Assembly: GCA_039000515.1 (NCBI GenBank)
Contig: JBCFYV010011172.1
Span: forward strand, 78,645,846 to 78,709,845
Origin: Timema cristinae
Lineage: Eukaryota; Arthropoda; Insecta; Phasmatodea; Timematidae
Length of the DNA stretch: 64,000 nucleotides
Direction of reading: 5' to 3'
The notes beneath the pieces were generated by a model, which was given only the letters and a program-made list of their open reading frames with translations, ran no database searches and had not been told where the DNA came from. The stretch's first letter is position 1; the number at the start of each line of letters is the position of its first letter. Positions 45,987-57,309 of the stretch are shown piece after piece. Both the position numbers and the translations under genes were made by a program.

Positions 45987-46398
45987 CGATGGTGGTCTTT
46001 TGAGTCTCCCCATGATGAACTTGGGTGGTATCGCAGAGAAAACTAGATAAATACACCGGGAAGTAGAATAAGGTGATATTTTGTTGGGTCTGCTTTCAGA
46101 TTGTAACAGGAATATTATGTCTAAGGCTTCCACTTTCGACACGGCGACTATGTTTGGTACACTCCAAGAGAAGATGGCGTGACATGTAGTACACTTTAGT
46201 CTAGTGCCCTGAACACGCGGACGATGTTTCTGTACAATCCAGTACCTACAAGTCAACCACACACATGTGAACGAGTGACGATCATGGCGACTTTTAGAAA
46301 AACAAATAGCTATCATGAAATCCTGTTCATCAGGTCCGTAGGCACGGGGGCGATTTTGGGGGTTTAAACCCCTCCCTTGAGGAGTAAATTCACACTAG

Positions 46399-46543
46399 AT
46401 CTTACAATATTGGGAATGCCAGGCCTCCACCGTGGTTCGGATTCCACGTTAAACTGTAGGTCATTCATTTCATCTCACAATCACCCTACCATTACACATT
46501 AGCGTAAGTGCGTATAACCCGAACGGGTAGTAAGACGCGGTGC

Positions 46544-46592
<49 letters not shown>

Positions 46593-46602
46593 CTTACAAT
46601 AT
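46399..46602 (+). mobile_element. SINE family B, 5'-truncated copy B8 with 12-bp TSD
   Basis: The element proper is 46411-46590, flanked by exact ATCTTACAATAT at 46399-46410 and 46591-46602. It starts mid-body (GGGAATGCCAGGCC) and runs to the shared tail and a long (AAT)n. It lacks the tRNA-like half. Confidence 0.95.
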
Positions 46603-46705
46603 CAAAATAAAAATACGATAACAAAACTGTTCTAGGAGTAGATTCCAGCGAGAAGTGATATTTTGTAGGACTCCTACTTAATAATTTCTTCCCTGAAGTT
46701 TAATG

Positions 46706-46931
46706 TATATCTTGGATATTATTATTATTATTATTATTATTAGCACCGCGTCTTACTACCCGTTCGGGTTATACGCACTTACGCTAATGTGTAATGGTAG
46801 GGTGATTGTGAGATGAAACTGAAGGACCTACAGTTTAACGTGGAATCCGAACCACGGTGGAGACCTGGCATTCCTCACATTCACAAGATGTCTTGTCAGG
46901 GTGAATGAAGGGTTTGGTAATATATCTTGGA
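46706..46931 (-). mobile_element. SINE family B, 5'-truncated copy B9 with 11-bp TSD
   Basis: The element proper is 46717-46920, flanked by exact TATATCTTGGA at 46706-46716 and 46921-46931. The copy ends within GGGTTTGGTAA, so the tRNA-like head is missing. It lies 104 bp from B8 in opposite orientation. Confidence 0.95.
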
Positions 46932-47450
46932 CAAGCTGGAACAAGCTGTTGGTGTCGATGCGTCATGAATGGTTGAGACCAGCGAATGATTGTGTGATTT
47001 TTTAGTGCTTATATTTGTATCGTCCTAATAAAATACCAATATTTCAATTATTTTTACTACTTAGGAAATATTTCAATAATATTATGTGTGTCAACTTAAC
47101 TATATCACATTTATTGTATTGTTAACCAGTTAATTATACCTAATCATACAAAAATTGATTACTGAGCCCCCCTCCCTTTACAAAAATCCTGCGTACGGCG
47201 ATGTTGTGCATAGTTTGGTAATAGCGCAGGTCATAGCCCTCAGTAATGTTTAATTACAGACGCATTAACATAATAAACACCAATCAAATAAAATGAAAAC
47301 GAAATATCTTTGTTCTGAAAAAAAATATTGATGGATATGGTTTTAATTAAAGATGTATTTTATAGTTATAATCTTAATTCATAAGGTTTGCCATATTTTT
47401 TCAAAATTAATTTTACATTTGATTTTATACAAATATAAATTTTTATCAAC

Positions 47451-47886
47451 CTCGTTTATCTTTATACACAACATGTTGTCCAACAAGTTCTATTAAAATA
47501 TAAACGCATTCACAACTTGTTGGCGATGTTGGAGTTGGGAGGGCTGGTCAGTGTCAATAGGTTGTGTTGGCTCAATTGTCGTAGATAATAAATATCCAAC
47601 ACAACGTGTTGGCTGAAATGCGAGATTCTACGTATGCGCTATCGAGTCGTGTCAGTCTCTAGCCTTAGCGACGCACGTGTTTTGTTTACAATCACTTTAA
47701 CATCTTGGTTTCACAGTTTTGTGATCATGGGGTGGAACAAAGCGGTCGTTCTCCATGGCCAGAAACGTGTAGACTGATTAAATACTAGAGAACGGCTCAG
47801 AATGTTGGCCCAACAAGTTGGCATGAATAAACCCGGCTTACCTTTCCCCACATGTTGGTTATAACTTGTTACATAATAAACAAGGC
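47451..47886. mobile_element. Candidate MITE rich in AACAWGTTGG palindromes
   Basis: Ends CTCGTTTATCTTTATACACA (left) and CTTGTTTATTATGTAACAAG (right, minus strand) are similar and inverted. Inside are repeated half-sites and palindromes: ACAACATGTTGT, CCAACAAGTT, ACAACTTGTTGG, CAACACAACGTGTTGG, CCAACAAGTTGG, ACATGTTGG. Such subterminal motif clusters are typical of transposase binding regions. The class and TSD are unresolved. Confidence 0.45.
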
Positions 47887-47931
47887 TTCCGTTCATAAAC
47901 TGTTTGTAATAAGATAAATAAAAGTAGTTTG

Positions 47932-48216
47932 AAGAAACTACTTTTTAACACCATGTCATACTACCCGTTCGGGTTGTCCGCATACGTTCTAATAACGCAA
48001 ATGTTTTACTAATCAGGAAGGCTAAATTTAGAAGAAGTATTCCCGCATTTGCGTGGGGAGAGAGAGAGAGAGAGAGTAGAAAACCATTTTAGGGGAAACC
48101 CCCCTCAATAAACTCAACCTGAATTTGAACCCTGATCTTCCCGACATCGGCAGTCTAGTCTAGTGCGAGAGTGACGCCTTAGACCATGTGGCCACCGAAG
48201 CAGGTCTTTAAGAAAC
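47932..48216 (-). mobile_element. SINE family A' copy with (GA)n expansion and 7-bp candidate TSD
   Basis: The element is about 47939-48209. AAGAAAC occurs at 47932-47938 and 48210-48216. Tail ATGTCATACTACCCGTTCGG, body with GCATTTGCGTGGGG then a (GA)n run at 48057-48076, the B-box remnant TTTGAACCCTGATC, and a well-preserved A' head (AGACCATGTGGCCACCGA). Confidence 0.85.
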
Positions 48217-48275
48217 ATAAAAATTGCAGAAGTTAAGGTCACACAACATAAAGACTAGATGGGACTTTTTTTTTA

Positions 48276-48410
48276 TGCTCCACATCTCATCACCCGTACG
48301 GGATAGTTGTAGATTACACTAGCTAATTTAGGAAAGTAGGATGAAGAGAGTGAGATTTAAGAGTGAGTTTTAAGGACATTTACTTTCATTCGCTTAGATC
48401 AAGATAATGG
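48276..48410 (-). repeat. Old SINE family A fragment
   Basis: CATCTCATCACCCGTACGGG is a tail remnant, followed by TAGCTAATTTAGGAAAGTAG and a decayed body. The head is missing. Confidence 0.5.
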
Positions 48411-48649
48411 CAGATTTTAAGAGTTTTTATAATAATCTATCTCCTATGTTTCAGGTCAGATTTCTATTCGAACTTCCTGATCAAAGTTAAGAAAATCAAC
48501 CATTGTATCAACCGTGTAGGTGTAGGCCTATTGATCCATTACACCAGTAGTAGGTGCACGGGTAGTTTGGATTGTCCCACAGTGTCATGTTGTACATAAT
48601 AGTTGGCATCATTAAATAGTACCCGCATCTGTGATCTAATGGTGTAAGG

Positions 48650-49485
48650 TAGTCATGTCAAACTTGCAGGCCGCATGATTATGTGCGGCCCGTGGACCTT
48701 TTGACACATGCGTCTTATATTTATAAATGTTGTGGAAATACAAAATAAGAATTATTAGGGGAAGTATGGCTTGTGTGTTTGGGTTACTAAACATACACAC
48801 TTTACTCACCAGTGATCGATTCCCAAAAAGTGTTAAATTGGTTCACCAACTACAATATGTATTATGCATAATAGAACATAAGTATGTGAGCAGTTGTTTT
48901 CTGTTATAAAAAATGAACAAACACTGGTTATGGATACACGTCCGTAATCACGTTTATGAAAGTGACTTCAGCACAAGATTTTCAACCTAACGTTCACACA
49001 ATTGAAAAGAGGATTTAAATTTCTGGGTAAAAATAGAGGTTTATTATACTATTATTAGCACCGCGTCTTACTACCCGTTCGGGTTATACGCAATTACGCT
49101 AATGTGTAATGGTAGGGTGATTGTGAGATGAAATGAAGGACCTATAGTTTAACGTGGAATCCGAACCACGGTGGTGGCCTGGCATTCCCCACATTCACAA
49201 GATGTCTTGTCAGAGGTGAAGGAAGGGTTTGGTAATCAGATAAATCTGTAACGGGACCGAGGATTGAACCCGGCCGCCAGCATATAAGTCTGAAACCTTA
49301 CCCCTAGACCACCAGGTCACCTATAAAAATAGAGGTTAAGTTTTAATATTTATAAGACTTTCTTTCTGTAATAATAATAGTAATAATTTTAAAAGTTAGC
49401 TTTTATGCTTTGAGGTGGTGACGATATTGATAGTAATGTAACATTTTAATGTGGACCTGATGATTAATAGAGTTTGACACTCCTG
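48650..49485 (+). mobile_element. hAT deletion derivative with transposase C-terminal remnant
   Basis: The left end TAGTCATGTCAAACTTGC followed by GGCCGC, and the right end reading CAGGAGTGTCAAACTCTA on the minus strand, are hAT-type. Internally, YVCEQLFSVIKNEQT (about 48870-48920) and VTSAQDFQPNVHTIEKRI (about 48960-49012) correspond to the C-terminal dimerisation region of hAT transposases; the catalytic part is absent. The element is interrupted by SINE B7 at 49042-49323. The flanking octamers match poorly. Confidence 0.72.
49028..49337 (-). mobile_element. SINE family B, full-length copy B7 with 14-bp TSD
   Basis: The element proper is 49042-49323, flanked by exact TAAAAATAGAGGTT at 49028-49041 and 49324-49337, the longest TSD in the window. 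The copy is full length with tRNA-like head and shared tail; the TTA run is short. Confidence 0.96.
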
Positions 49486-49840
49486 GTCTCACAATAAGCT
49501 GGATTTTCGGTGATGGTGGGGACCATGGTTAAAATCCCGGTTAGATGTATTAGTGGGTTTTATTCCTAAATGGTTTTCCACACAAATGTGAGTGCATTTT
49601 TTTTCTAAATTATTTCCTTATCACTACCCCATTAGTGTTAATATGTGATAGTCCGTATAATAGTAAGACGCTGTGCACCCACATACACACATCAGTAATA
49701 AGTGCAGGGGTAGGTTAGATTATCCCCCGTAGTATTCATTTTGTATGGAATGATTAACATCACAAGTAGATTAAGGGGTGTGCTAAGGTTCCCTTAAAGA
49801 ATACTTGTGTGTAAAATACGTGTGGCTTAATTTTTTTACA

Positions 49841-49874
49841 ATCGCGTATTATTACCGATTCGGGCTATACGCAG
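49841..49874 (-). repeat. Orphan shared-tail fragment
   Basis: ATCGCGTATTATTACCGATT followed by CGGGCTATACGC is the common A/B tail on the minus strand. No SINE body follows and no TSD could be defined. Confidence 0.6.
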
Positions 49875-49879
49875 CTGCA

Positions 49880-51130
49880 TAGTTGTTTAAAGAGTTTACC
49901 TGTGGAATAGTCAAAGTCTACTTTCTAAAATGTTAAGGTATTTGCAAGTGACTTTGTTCCTATATTTTAATTAGTTCCATGTCTAAGAGTGAAACTCTCT
50001 CTCTCACCTTTGTTTTCAATCTTTAAATTACCCGGGCTTTCTTTGAAACAGTTCATTTTATTACCTTTTGCTTACCCAAGAAAATTTACCCTACTGACAT
50101 TTATTTTCAGACATTTATGTTCAGATTTGTTTTCCAGCCAATAAATTGAATTTGATTTTTCCTGGCCCAGAAAAATCCAGGACGTGTCCCAGGCTTAGAA
50201 AATTATCTGATTTGATCTAACCTAAAAATATTATTATTTTGTGTTCTATCTTACGACAGGTCCACTCCTTTTGTCAGTGGACTAAGACCGCCAATGCGCC
50301 CTTTTCTCCTCCACCTTCTCCTCAGACCACAGAAATGTCTTCTTTTCTTCAAGTCATCCAATATTTGAATCCTCCTACCTAAGATTCTCTTTCACTCAAC
50401 CTTTCCTTCTATGACTTCGTGCAGGAAACAGTTCCTCTAAGGATGTATCTGATACAGTTTGCTTAGTAGCAAAGAATCACATTCAAAATGGTTCTCTCCT
50501 CATCCTCTCTTCTTAGGACTTCTTCATTTGTCACCCTGTCTGCCCGTTATGCGAAATAAGATACCTTGATTCCCCTTTAATCTAGAAAACGCCTTGTTCT
50601 CTGGCCTGGGAAATATCCTGAATATTTTCTGGCCTAGAAAATTACCTTTTCTAAATGATCTTTTCTAGAACACTCGCTTACATTCCTCCAGTTTTCTAGC
50701 GCGCAAGAGAGCCTGGATCTATACCTATGACTAAGAGCACGCTATATGTACAGTACATTCCTCTGCCCTCCAATTGTTGTGAATCTTGGTTAATGTCCAC
50801 TTTAGGGTAGGGTCAACCAACAAACCAGACGGTTACATCATGGAGCGGCTCCTATAATAGCTGTCACGTGATACAGAGATCAACCTGCATTTAATATTGC
50901 TTCTCTGTCACTTGGGATGGTCTTGTCTCACCTGTTTGCTCTGTTCATCTAGAAAATTAATATGGAAATATAGGGAGACATATTATGAAGATTAAGTGCG
51001 TCTAAGAAGTGACATACATCGAATTCAATATCAATGACCAATATATATGATAGTTTGAGGTCCAAGAGAGAGCGTATTGATTTTATATTTCTATTAGCTT
51101 TTTGATAAATTCTTCTTTTTTCATTTTAGC
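49880..51130. other. Non-coding stretch, nothing recognised
   Basis: A pyrimidine-rich patch (50250-50640) has repeated CCTCC/TTCTC/CTTC strings and scattered GGCC(C/T)AGAAAA variants near 50165-50210 and 50600-50640, but no defined unit. Confidence 0.35.
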
Positions 51131-51133
51131 TTT

Positions 51134-51200
51134 ATTATTTAATTGCATACAACCCAAACGGGTAGTAAGATGCGGTGCTAAATAATAAATATTATTTAAT
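51134..51200 (+). mobile_element. Tail-only insertion (47 bp) with 10-bp TSD
   Basis: The inserted sequence is 51144-51190: TGCATACAACCCAAACGGGT, then AGTAAGATGCGGTGCTAAAT and AATAAAT. It is flanked by exact ATTATTTAAT at 51134-51143 and 51191-51200. It contains only the terminal part shared by SINE families A and B, so it is an extreme 5' truncation of an A or B SINE, or of the LINE that shares the tail. Confidence 0.85.
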
Positions 51201-51204
51201 ATTT

Positions 51205-51960
51205 TTTATATTTAATTAGTGGAATTTGTTTAGTTTATTGACAACATATTTGATTTCAGGCTAATACTAAAAACATACTGTCAATAGATTAAAACCAGTT
51301 TTACTATTAGTACTTACCATCAGTAGTGAGGCGTCATGGTAGGCAGAATAAGCTCAGCTATCACAAAAGATTTTGAAAAAAAGAGAGAAAACATCCCTTT
51401 ACATAAACCAATGTGAAATTGAAACTTTAATGGTCATTTTCTTTAAAAGCGCAATGAAATTTTATCAAACGCGCGAAGCGAATGTGTCAGTTACTTTGGC
51501 AAGATAAGCTGATGATACGCACTCTGTGGATCAGTCCTGCGGGGAGCTATAGAGGGTAATGCGCGCGCAACTATTCCTCTCAGCCAATGAAGGCGAGCAG
51601 TAAGCCGGCTATCCCGACTCGTGAGCGTTACATTTTGAGCATATTTAGCGTTTTTCAAAGGTTTATTTCAGTATAGATTATCTTGGTTTTGTGATTGTGA
51701 CGTGAATTTTATTATTTTATTGGGTTGTTTTAAATTTTGTATTATATGAATATGCCTAATGTTTTAAGATTTAGTATATATATTGTAGAAAAAAAATGGA
51801 AGACGCGGATGACATCAACAATAACTCTTTTGGTTCAGTTGACTTTTTGTTAAATAATTCAACTAAGGCTCTGTCTCTTGAAAGAAAAGTGCATTTAAAA
51901 GGAAAAATAGCAAGACCAAAATTATATATTTCACAAAAGGTATAGCAAAAATATATATGC
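51205..51960. other. AT-rich stretch with a short GC-richer patch
   Basis: The 51470-51640 segment has more CpG (for example GCGCGCGCAAC) and could be regulatory or an old repeat; nothing defines it. Confidence 0.3.
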
Positions 51961-51963
51961 ATT

Positions 51964-52454
<491 letters not shown>

Positions 52455-52659
52455 ATATGCCAGTACTATATTATATAGCTTTTAAAAAAATCATATTTTC
52501 GACATCGTTAAGTGTGTCTCTTTATGAGTGTTCAAGACTCAGCTTGCCAAAAGATTATAATCACACTTCGCCACTGCCTACCATTTGTATTAATATGAAA
52601 CATTAAACAAAACCAGTATGTTGGCACGCTGATTAAACGTCAAGTTCGTGTAGTATGGT

Positions 52660-52712
52660 TTGTACATGACAAAGAGGTCAAGGTTCGAATCAGAGTTGAA
52701 TGCCCTGAGCCG
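52660..52712 (+). repeat. SINE family A' head fragment
   Basis: GACAAAGAGGTCAAGGTTCG then AATCAGAGTTGAATGCCCTG matches the B-box region of A' copies. Confidence 0.45.
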
Positions 52713-52719
52713 GTGAATT

Positions 52720-53580
52720 TAAATTAACGAAGAAACATATACACTTTTTTTAATTTCTATTTCTTGAAATAGCTTATAATATTTTCAGATACAATGCAAA
52801 GTTATTTTTAAATTTATACAGACTACAAAATTATATAGTTAGTTAAAAATACAAATATTCATTACCTGCCCAGGTGTGTGCAAAGGAACGTAAACTGAAC
52901 TAAAATACCACAGTGTGACGTAATCAACGAAAAGATTGATGGCTTCACTCACACACATGGCGCCAAAACCCACTCTTTTGTCAGTGTTGCCATATCTCAC
53001 AGTCATACGTGTGTGGTACGGCCTTCATTTGACTGGACCAACACGTCACAAAACACTTTCCTTCATATTAATAACATAAATGAGCCGTCGAAATGTTTTC
53101 TAGTCGTGAATTAAGTCCCCATTAATCATATTTTTTAAATGCGTACTTTATTCCTCCCCGTAATTCATCACGAAATTTATAATATAACATTTTCCCCGTG
53201 GAAGTTGTTACTCTTGATAAGTAATTATTAATTATATGTTTGTATCGTGAGTTCAAAATGGGATAATTGATTCAACGGTGTCCGATCAAGGGCGTAAAGT
53301 ACTTCACAAGGGCTCCGAACGGCTGGGATAACTTAGCGCCAACGTGATCGGTTGGCGTTATTTGACTCTGGCGCGAGTGGCTGAAGTCTCATCACTGAAC
53401 GAGTATACTAATGAATTTACATATTTCCAGGTGAATTCTGATATAGATTTTTAGAATGTACCTATTTCCAACATGTTCATTTGAGTTAGAGTCTAAGTCA
53501 TTGAGAGTAGTATCTAAACTATTCACCCTCCTAGTACTGTCTCCCTGATAAATCGTCGATAGCCAGTATTGATATTGCTC
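52720..53580. other. Non-coding stretch with a short perfect hairpin
   Basis: CGCCAAC and GTTGGCG at 53338-53358 form a 7-bp stem with a 7-base loop, within a somewhat GC-richer patch (53260-53400). Nothing else was recognised. Confidence 0.35.
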
Positions 53581-53589
53581 ACATACTAT

Positions 53590-54050
53590 GCAAGTCTTGT
53601 TACTTTAATACAAGGCAATGACTTTGCTGTGTGTCCTAGCATTGTTACTTCGATACGAGGTAAAGTTTCCACTCTATATCGTAGCATTGTTACTTCAATA
53701 CGGGGTAAGGTTTCCACTCTATATCGTAGCATTGTTACTTCGATACGAGGTAAGTTTTCCACTCTATATCGTAGCATTGTTACTTCAATACGAGGTAAGG
53801 TTTCCACTCTTTAACGTAGCATTGTTACTTCAATACGAGGTAAGGTTTCCACTCTATATCGTAGCATTGTTACTTCAATACGAGGTAAGGTTTCCACTCT
53901 ATATCATAGCATTGTTACTTCAATACGAGGTAAGGTTTCCACTCTATATCGTAGCATTGTTACTTCAATACGAGGCCAAGTATCTTCTCTATGTCCCAAA
54001 ACGTTACTTCAACTTGAGGTAAAAACTGTGTGCTGTCCTAAAACGTTATT
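53590..54050. repeat. 45-bp minisatellite, locus 2, about 10 units
   Basis: The unit is CATTGTTACTTCAATACGAG followed by GTAAGGTTTCCACTCTATAT and CGTAG. Central units are nearly identical, while the edge units (53590-53640 and 53965-54050) resemble the locus 1 type (GAGGCAA...GCTGTGT). A length of 45 bases keeps several frames open on both strands (YIVALLLQYEVRFPL repeats and others), which are not genes. Confidence 0.95.
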
Positions 54051-54059
54051 TCAAGACAC

Positions 54060-54720
54060 TCTGCCATAACTTGGTTACTTAAGATTATTATCTAAGAGTT
54101 TAATTGTTTTTAAGATTACTATAGAAAAATGTTATACCAATTACACAAACATACAATGTACATAAACAGACATTTAACAATTTTATAGACGCAGCATGTC
54201 TAGAAGAGGTAATCATGGCCACAGAGAAACACGATTCAAATAAGTGAAAGTGAACGTTAATAAAACCAAACGAATTCTATCCTTGTTCAATTAAACACAA
54301 ACAAGAAACATTGCGTAGCCCCTAACGCCTGATCAACGAAACTGAAACACAGCCTCTAGTGCCAACATAGGCGTGCGTAGACATAATATTTAGGAAGGAA
54401 AAGGAGAGGGGACAAACACAATATTTTTTTAGCCTCTTTTTCTCAGGAATTGACTCGACAGTCCAGAATAAGCGGAACTATATTTAATTTTAAAGAATTT
54501 TTTCACCAATAGTTAAGGGTCTCACAGAGCCCTTATAGAACTATAGATGACCTGGATTCCTTCTCCCCTGTTACCTGTGTGCATGCCCGTACTGACTGAC
54601 TACCGGATGATTTTAAAATATCCAACCAAAGTAAACAAGATCAAGCTGTGAGATAGACAAATTTCCTTTCATTAAAAAAAATGCTTTTCCGCCTATTTAA
54701 ATGGAACGAATTATTAAAAT
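54060..54720. other. Non-coding stretch, nothing recognised
   Basis: A weak pair of transposon-like ends (GGCGTGCGTAGACAT at 54371 and GTGTGCATGCCCG near 54577) was noticed but not substantiated. Confidence 0.35.
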
Positions 54721-54724
54721 ATTC

Positions 54725-54945
54725 ACTTGAGTTTAACTTCTACTAACAACGCTAACCCAGAAACATCAAATGAGCTTTCAAAAAAAGCAGTAGGCCTATC
54801 ATCTATTCCAGTTCTCTTCTCACACTGACGACGTATTGACTACAACGCTGGGTGGTTGAATAAGTCACTGACGTTGGGTTTGTTGTAAGCCATATGAGCT
54901 AATATTATAACCAAAGCCTTCACAAATACATACCCTTCCCCAAAA
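54725..54945. repeat. Dispersed repeat family E, copy 2
   Basis: It matches 36915-37137 in order across most of its length, for example GTATTGACTACAACGCTGGG then TGGTTGAATAAGTCACTGAC, and GCTAATATTATAACC then AAAGCCTT. Confidence 0.55.
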
Positions 54946-55049
54946 ATTAAATTATCAAAAATTTTGACCGGGAAATTATCTAACTTGTGCTAAATTTACT
55001 GTAAAATGTACACATCTATTCAAGCGCAATGGTTGTCAAAAAGAGAAAG

Positions 55050-55123
55050 AAAACAAGTTTTTATTTATTTATTTAGCACCGCGCCTTACTACCCATTCAG
55101 GTCATACGCTTAACAAAACAAGT
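55050..55123 (-). mobile_element. Tail-only insertion (56 bp) with 9-bp TSD
   Basis: The inserted sequence is 55059-55114: a TTTATTTATTTA run followed by GCACCGCGCCTTACTACCC and ATTCAGGTCATACGC. It is flanked by exact AAAACAAGT at 55050-55058 and 55115-55123. No SINE body is present. Confidence 0.82.
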
Positions 55124-55135
55124 AACAGCATCTAA

Positions 55136-55388
55136 ACCCACTTCAGTGACCGCATAGTCTAAGGTGCTACTCTCGCAGTATACTAGACTCTCGATGATGG
55201 AGAGATTGAGGTTCAAAACTCGGTTGTATGTACTGGGGGTGGTTTTTTCAAATTGGTTTTCCACTCTCCCTCCACGCAAATTCGGATATACTTCCTCTAA
55301 ATTTAACCTTTCTAATCTCTAAAATTATTAGCGTAATTATTAAATGATCGTATAGCCCGCACGTGTAGTAAGACGTGGTGCTAAAATA
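55136..55388 (+). repeat. SINE family A' copy, nearly complete
   Basis: ACCCACTTCAGTGACCGCAT, AGTCTAAGGTGCTACTCTCG, a B-box variant GGTTCAAAACTCGG, CCACTCTCCCTCCACGC and tail ATAGCCCGCACGTGTAGTAA then GACGTGGTGCTAAAAT. It is one of the best A' references in the window. It lies 12 bp beyond the tail-only insertion. Minus-strand frames here are artefacts. Confidence 0.85.
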
Positions 55389-55389
55389 A

Positions 55390-56885
55390 TACATCCCAAC
55401 TGTCTTTAAATCCGTGTTGAACAGGCTGTGTACCGGCTTAGGGGTCGCCAAAGCGGCGTATCTATAATTTAACTTTGTGGTATAACTAGAGAAACGTTCT
55501 ATTGCCGTTTTAAAAAGAACAAATTCATACCGTAATCCTTCCAGTGACGGCATCACAGTCCTCGAAGATAAATGGTTACCGCCAACACACAATACCTTGT
55601 ATGTAGCATAGATAATATAGTTTACGACTTTAAGATTTTGATTTGTTATCAAATGTAGGATAAGTTGAAATTACAGTTGGGGTTCAATTAACAGTAGGGG
55701 TGCCTATCGATTGGTTGTTCTTTGTTTACTTTGTGAACTTGTGAATCAGTCTCAACTTATCCCAGAATGAATTGACAATGCCAATGTTGTTTAGTAAATT
55801 AGCCTCGAACAAATCTTCCCCGTACTTTATATTTAAATCATTCAGATGAGAATGTGTGTCTATGTGTTTCGTTGTTCTTTCCTCAGAGGAAACATGCTGT
55901 GCATATTATCCGGCACAGACTCAATGAGTCAAGTGTGTTATGTTAATACTATTCAGAAGAGGTGTCCGGGGACAAGAGGAATGTACTGTACAAAGTAATA
56001 ACGCGACCCCCTCGTCCCACCAGAGATCCTAAAGAAACAACCAAGTCAAGGTGCGCCAACAACGCCTTCATTCCAAATCATAAGATATCCAACACCCATT
56101 TTCTTTCTCGACATCAAATTTAAAATGTACACACTAGGTTTAAATGTTTTCTTTACATTTTATAAACGCATTATATATTGGTCCGTAGGATGTATTTTGA
56201 AACTGGCGGTAGAACATAATTTAAAATTTTACTGCACATGTCTGTGTTTGTTTATGTTGCCTTCTATATTAAGTTACCAATATTATGTTTATGGTTTGGA
56301 ACTTTAATGCTTTTTGTTTGTATTGTTTTCTTAAGCTCATTCAAAGGAAGAATGTATTAGAAGAAAAAAAGAAGACTAGACTTTGCCCACCAATTATTTT
56401 AAATTTTTTAGATTGTAAACTTTGAACTGTCTACATTTACGAGCATTTTTTTAAAAGAAGGCTACTTCCTTCGTCCATGTACACATTTACACCTCAGAAA
56501 TGAAAGGCAGTTTTCCCTAAAAGGTTTGTTGTTATGCACGTAGACTTTTGGGAAAGAATTCTCCAACTTGTAACACACACAAAAGTACTGTTGTTTTCAT
56601 GCTATATTATTAACAAGCAAACGTCATATCGTAGGAGGATTGTTTTAAAACTATATTTACACGTTATGATTTTTTTAAATTCGAAATTACTTGCAAACAT
56701 TGCTTTAAAGTTTAAATCAGACCCCAAGAAAAATTGTTTTATTTATTACGCACAAGATTAAGATGTATGTCAAGTTTTTAATTAATTTTGAAGATGTACT
56801 GGGATCCACCAATGTGTTTTTGTGGATATGTTTTAGATCCCGTGTGCACGCTCTTAGCGACTTACTTAATTAGGCTTACTTGACG
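55390..56885. other. AT-rich stretch, nothing recognised
   Basis: Several 60-134 codon frames on both strands have no motif. Confidence 0.4.
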
Positions 56886-56896
56886 ATAATACGATG

Positions 56897-57105
56897 AGGA
56901 GGGTGAATTATAAGAGGCCCTACCTGTGTTACCCTTCCTCACCAAGTGCCAGCCACACTTAATTACACCAATGGGCTAAGGACGAAGAAGGTAAAATTTA
57001 GGGGAAACGTACCTTCATCTACGAGGAGGAAGAGTGAGAAAGTAAAACCCAGCTTCCACTGCCAGGATTTAAACCCAGACCTCTCTGTCACAAGAAAACT
57101 AAACT
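56897..57105 (-). repeat. Old SINE family A/A' copy
   Basis: GGACGAAGAAGGTAAAATTT, GGGGAAACGTACC, GAGTGAGAAAGTAAAACCC, a B-box remnant (minus strand GGGTTTAAATCC) and CTCTCTGTCACAAG follow minus-strand A order. Confidence 0.6.
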
Positions 57106-57309
57106 ATAATAGATACATACGAGATAATATGATATAAAATCAATAAATCTAGAAGCATATCGAATTCTGGCTTTCTGGGTTAGGATCAAGCACCTACTCA
57201 CCTAGCTCTCTCTGCCTGTAGACTAACATTTATAGTATAAACGATCCAGCTTTTGTCAAATGTTGATTTTTGGGTATAGTGCGTGTTTTCAAAGAATACA
57301 TATTATACC

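Larger units (their letters stand above)
46336..47198. mobile_element. Candidate DNA transposon relic carrying two SINE B insertions
   Basis: The left end CCGTAGGCACGGGGGCGATT followed by TTGGGGG resembles the inverted right end, CCGTACGCAGGATTTTTGTA then AAGGGAGGGGGGC on the minus strand. G-rich blocks lie subterminally at both sides. The class is unclear and there is no transposase. Without the SINEs it would be about 450 bp. Confidence 0.45.
48621..49680 (+). repeat. SINE family A' copy split by a hAT insertion
   Basis: ACCCGCATCTGTGATCTAAT followed by GGTGTAAG (48621-48649) is an A' head. It resumes after 49485 with TCTCACAATAAGCTGGATTT, TCGGTGATGGTGGGGACC, a decayed B box, CCTAAATGGTTTTCCAC and tail remnant AGTCCGTATAATAGTAAG then ACGCTGTGC. 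The two halves abut where A' copies are continuous. Confidence 0.7.

Noticed and set aside
45876..46316. 146-codon minus-strand frame with cysteines
   Set aside because: Part of it is the (GACA)n run; the rest has no recognisable motif.
53569..54022. Three overlapping frames (both strands) with 15-residue repeats
   Set aside because: All are products of the second 45-bp minisatellite; no start context, domain or secretion signal supports a protein.
54371..54590. Transposon ends GGCGTGCGTAGACAT and GTGTGCATGCCCG
   Set aside because: The match between the two ends is too short and no TSD or subterminal symmetry supports it.
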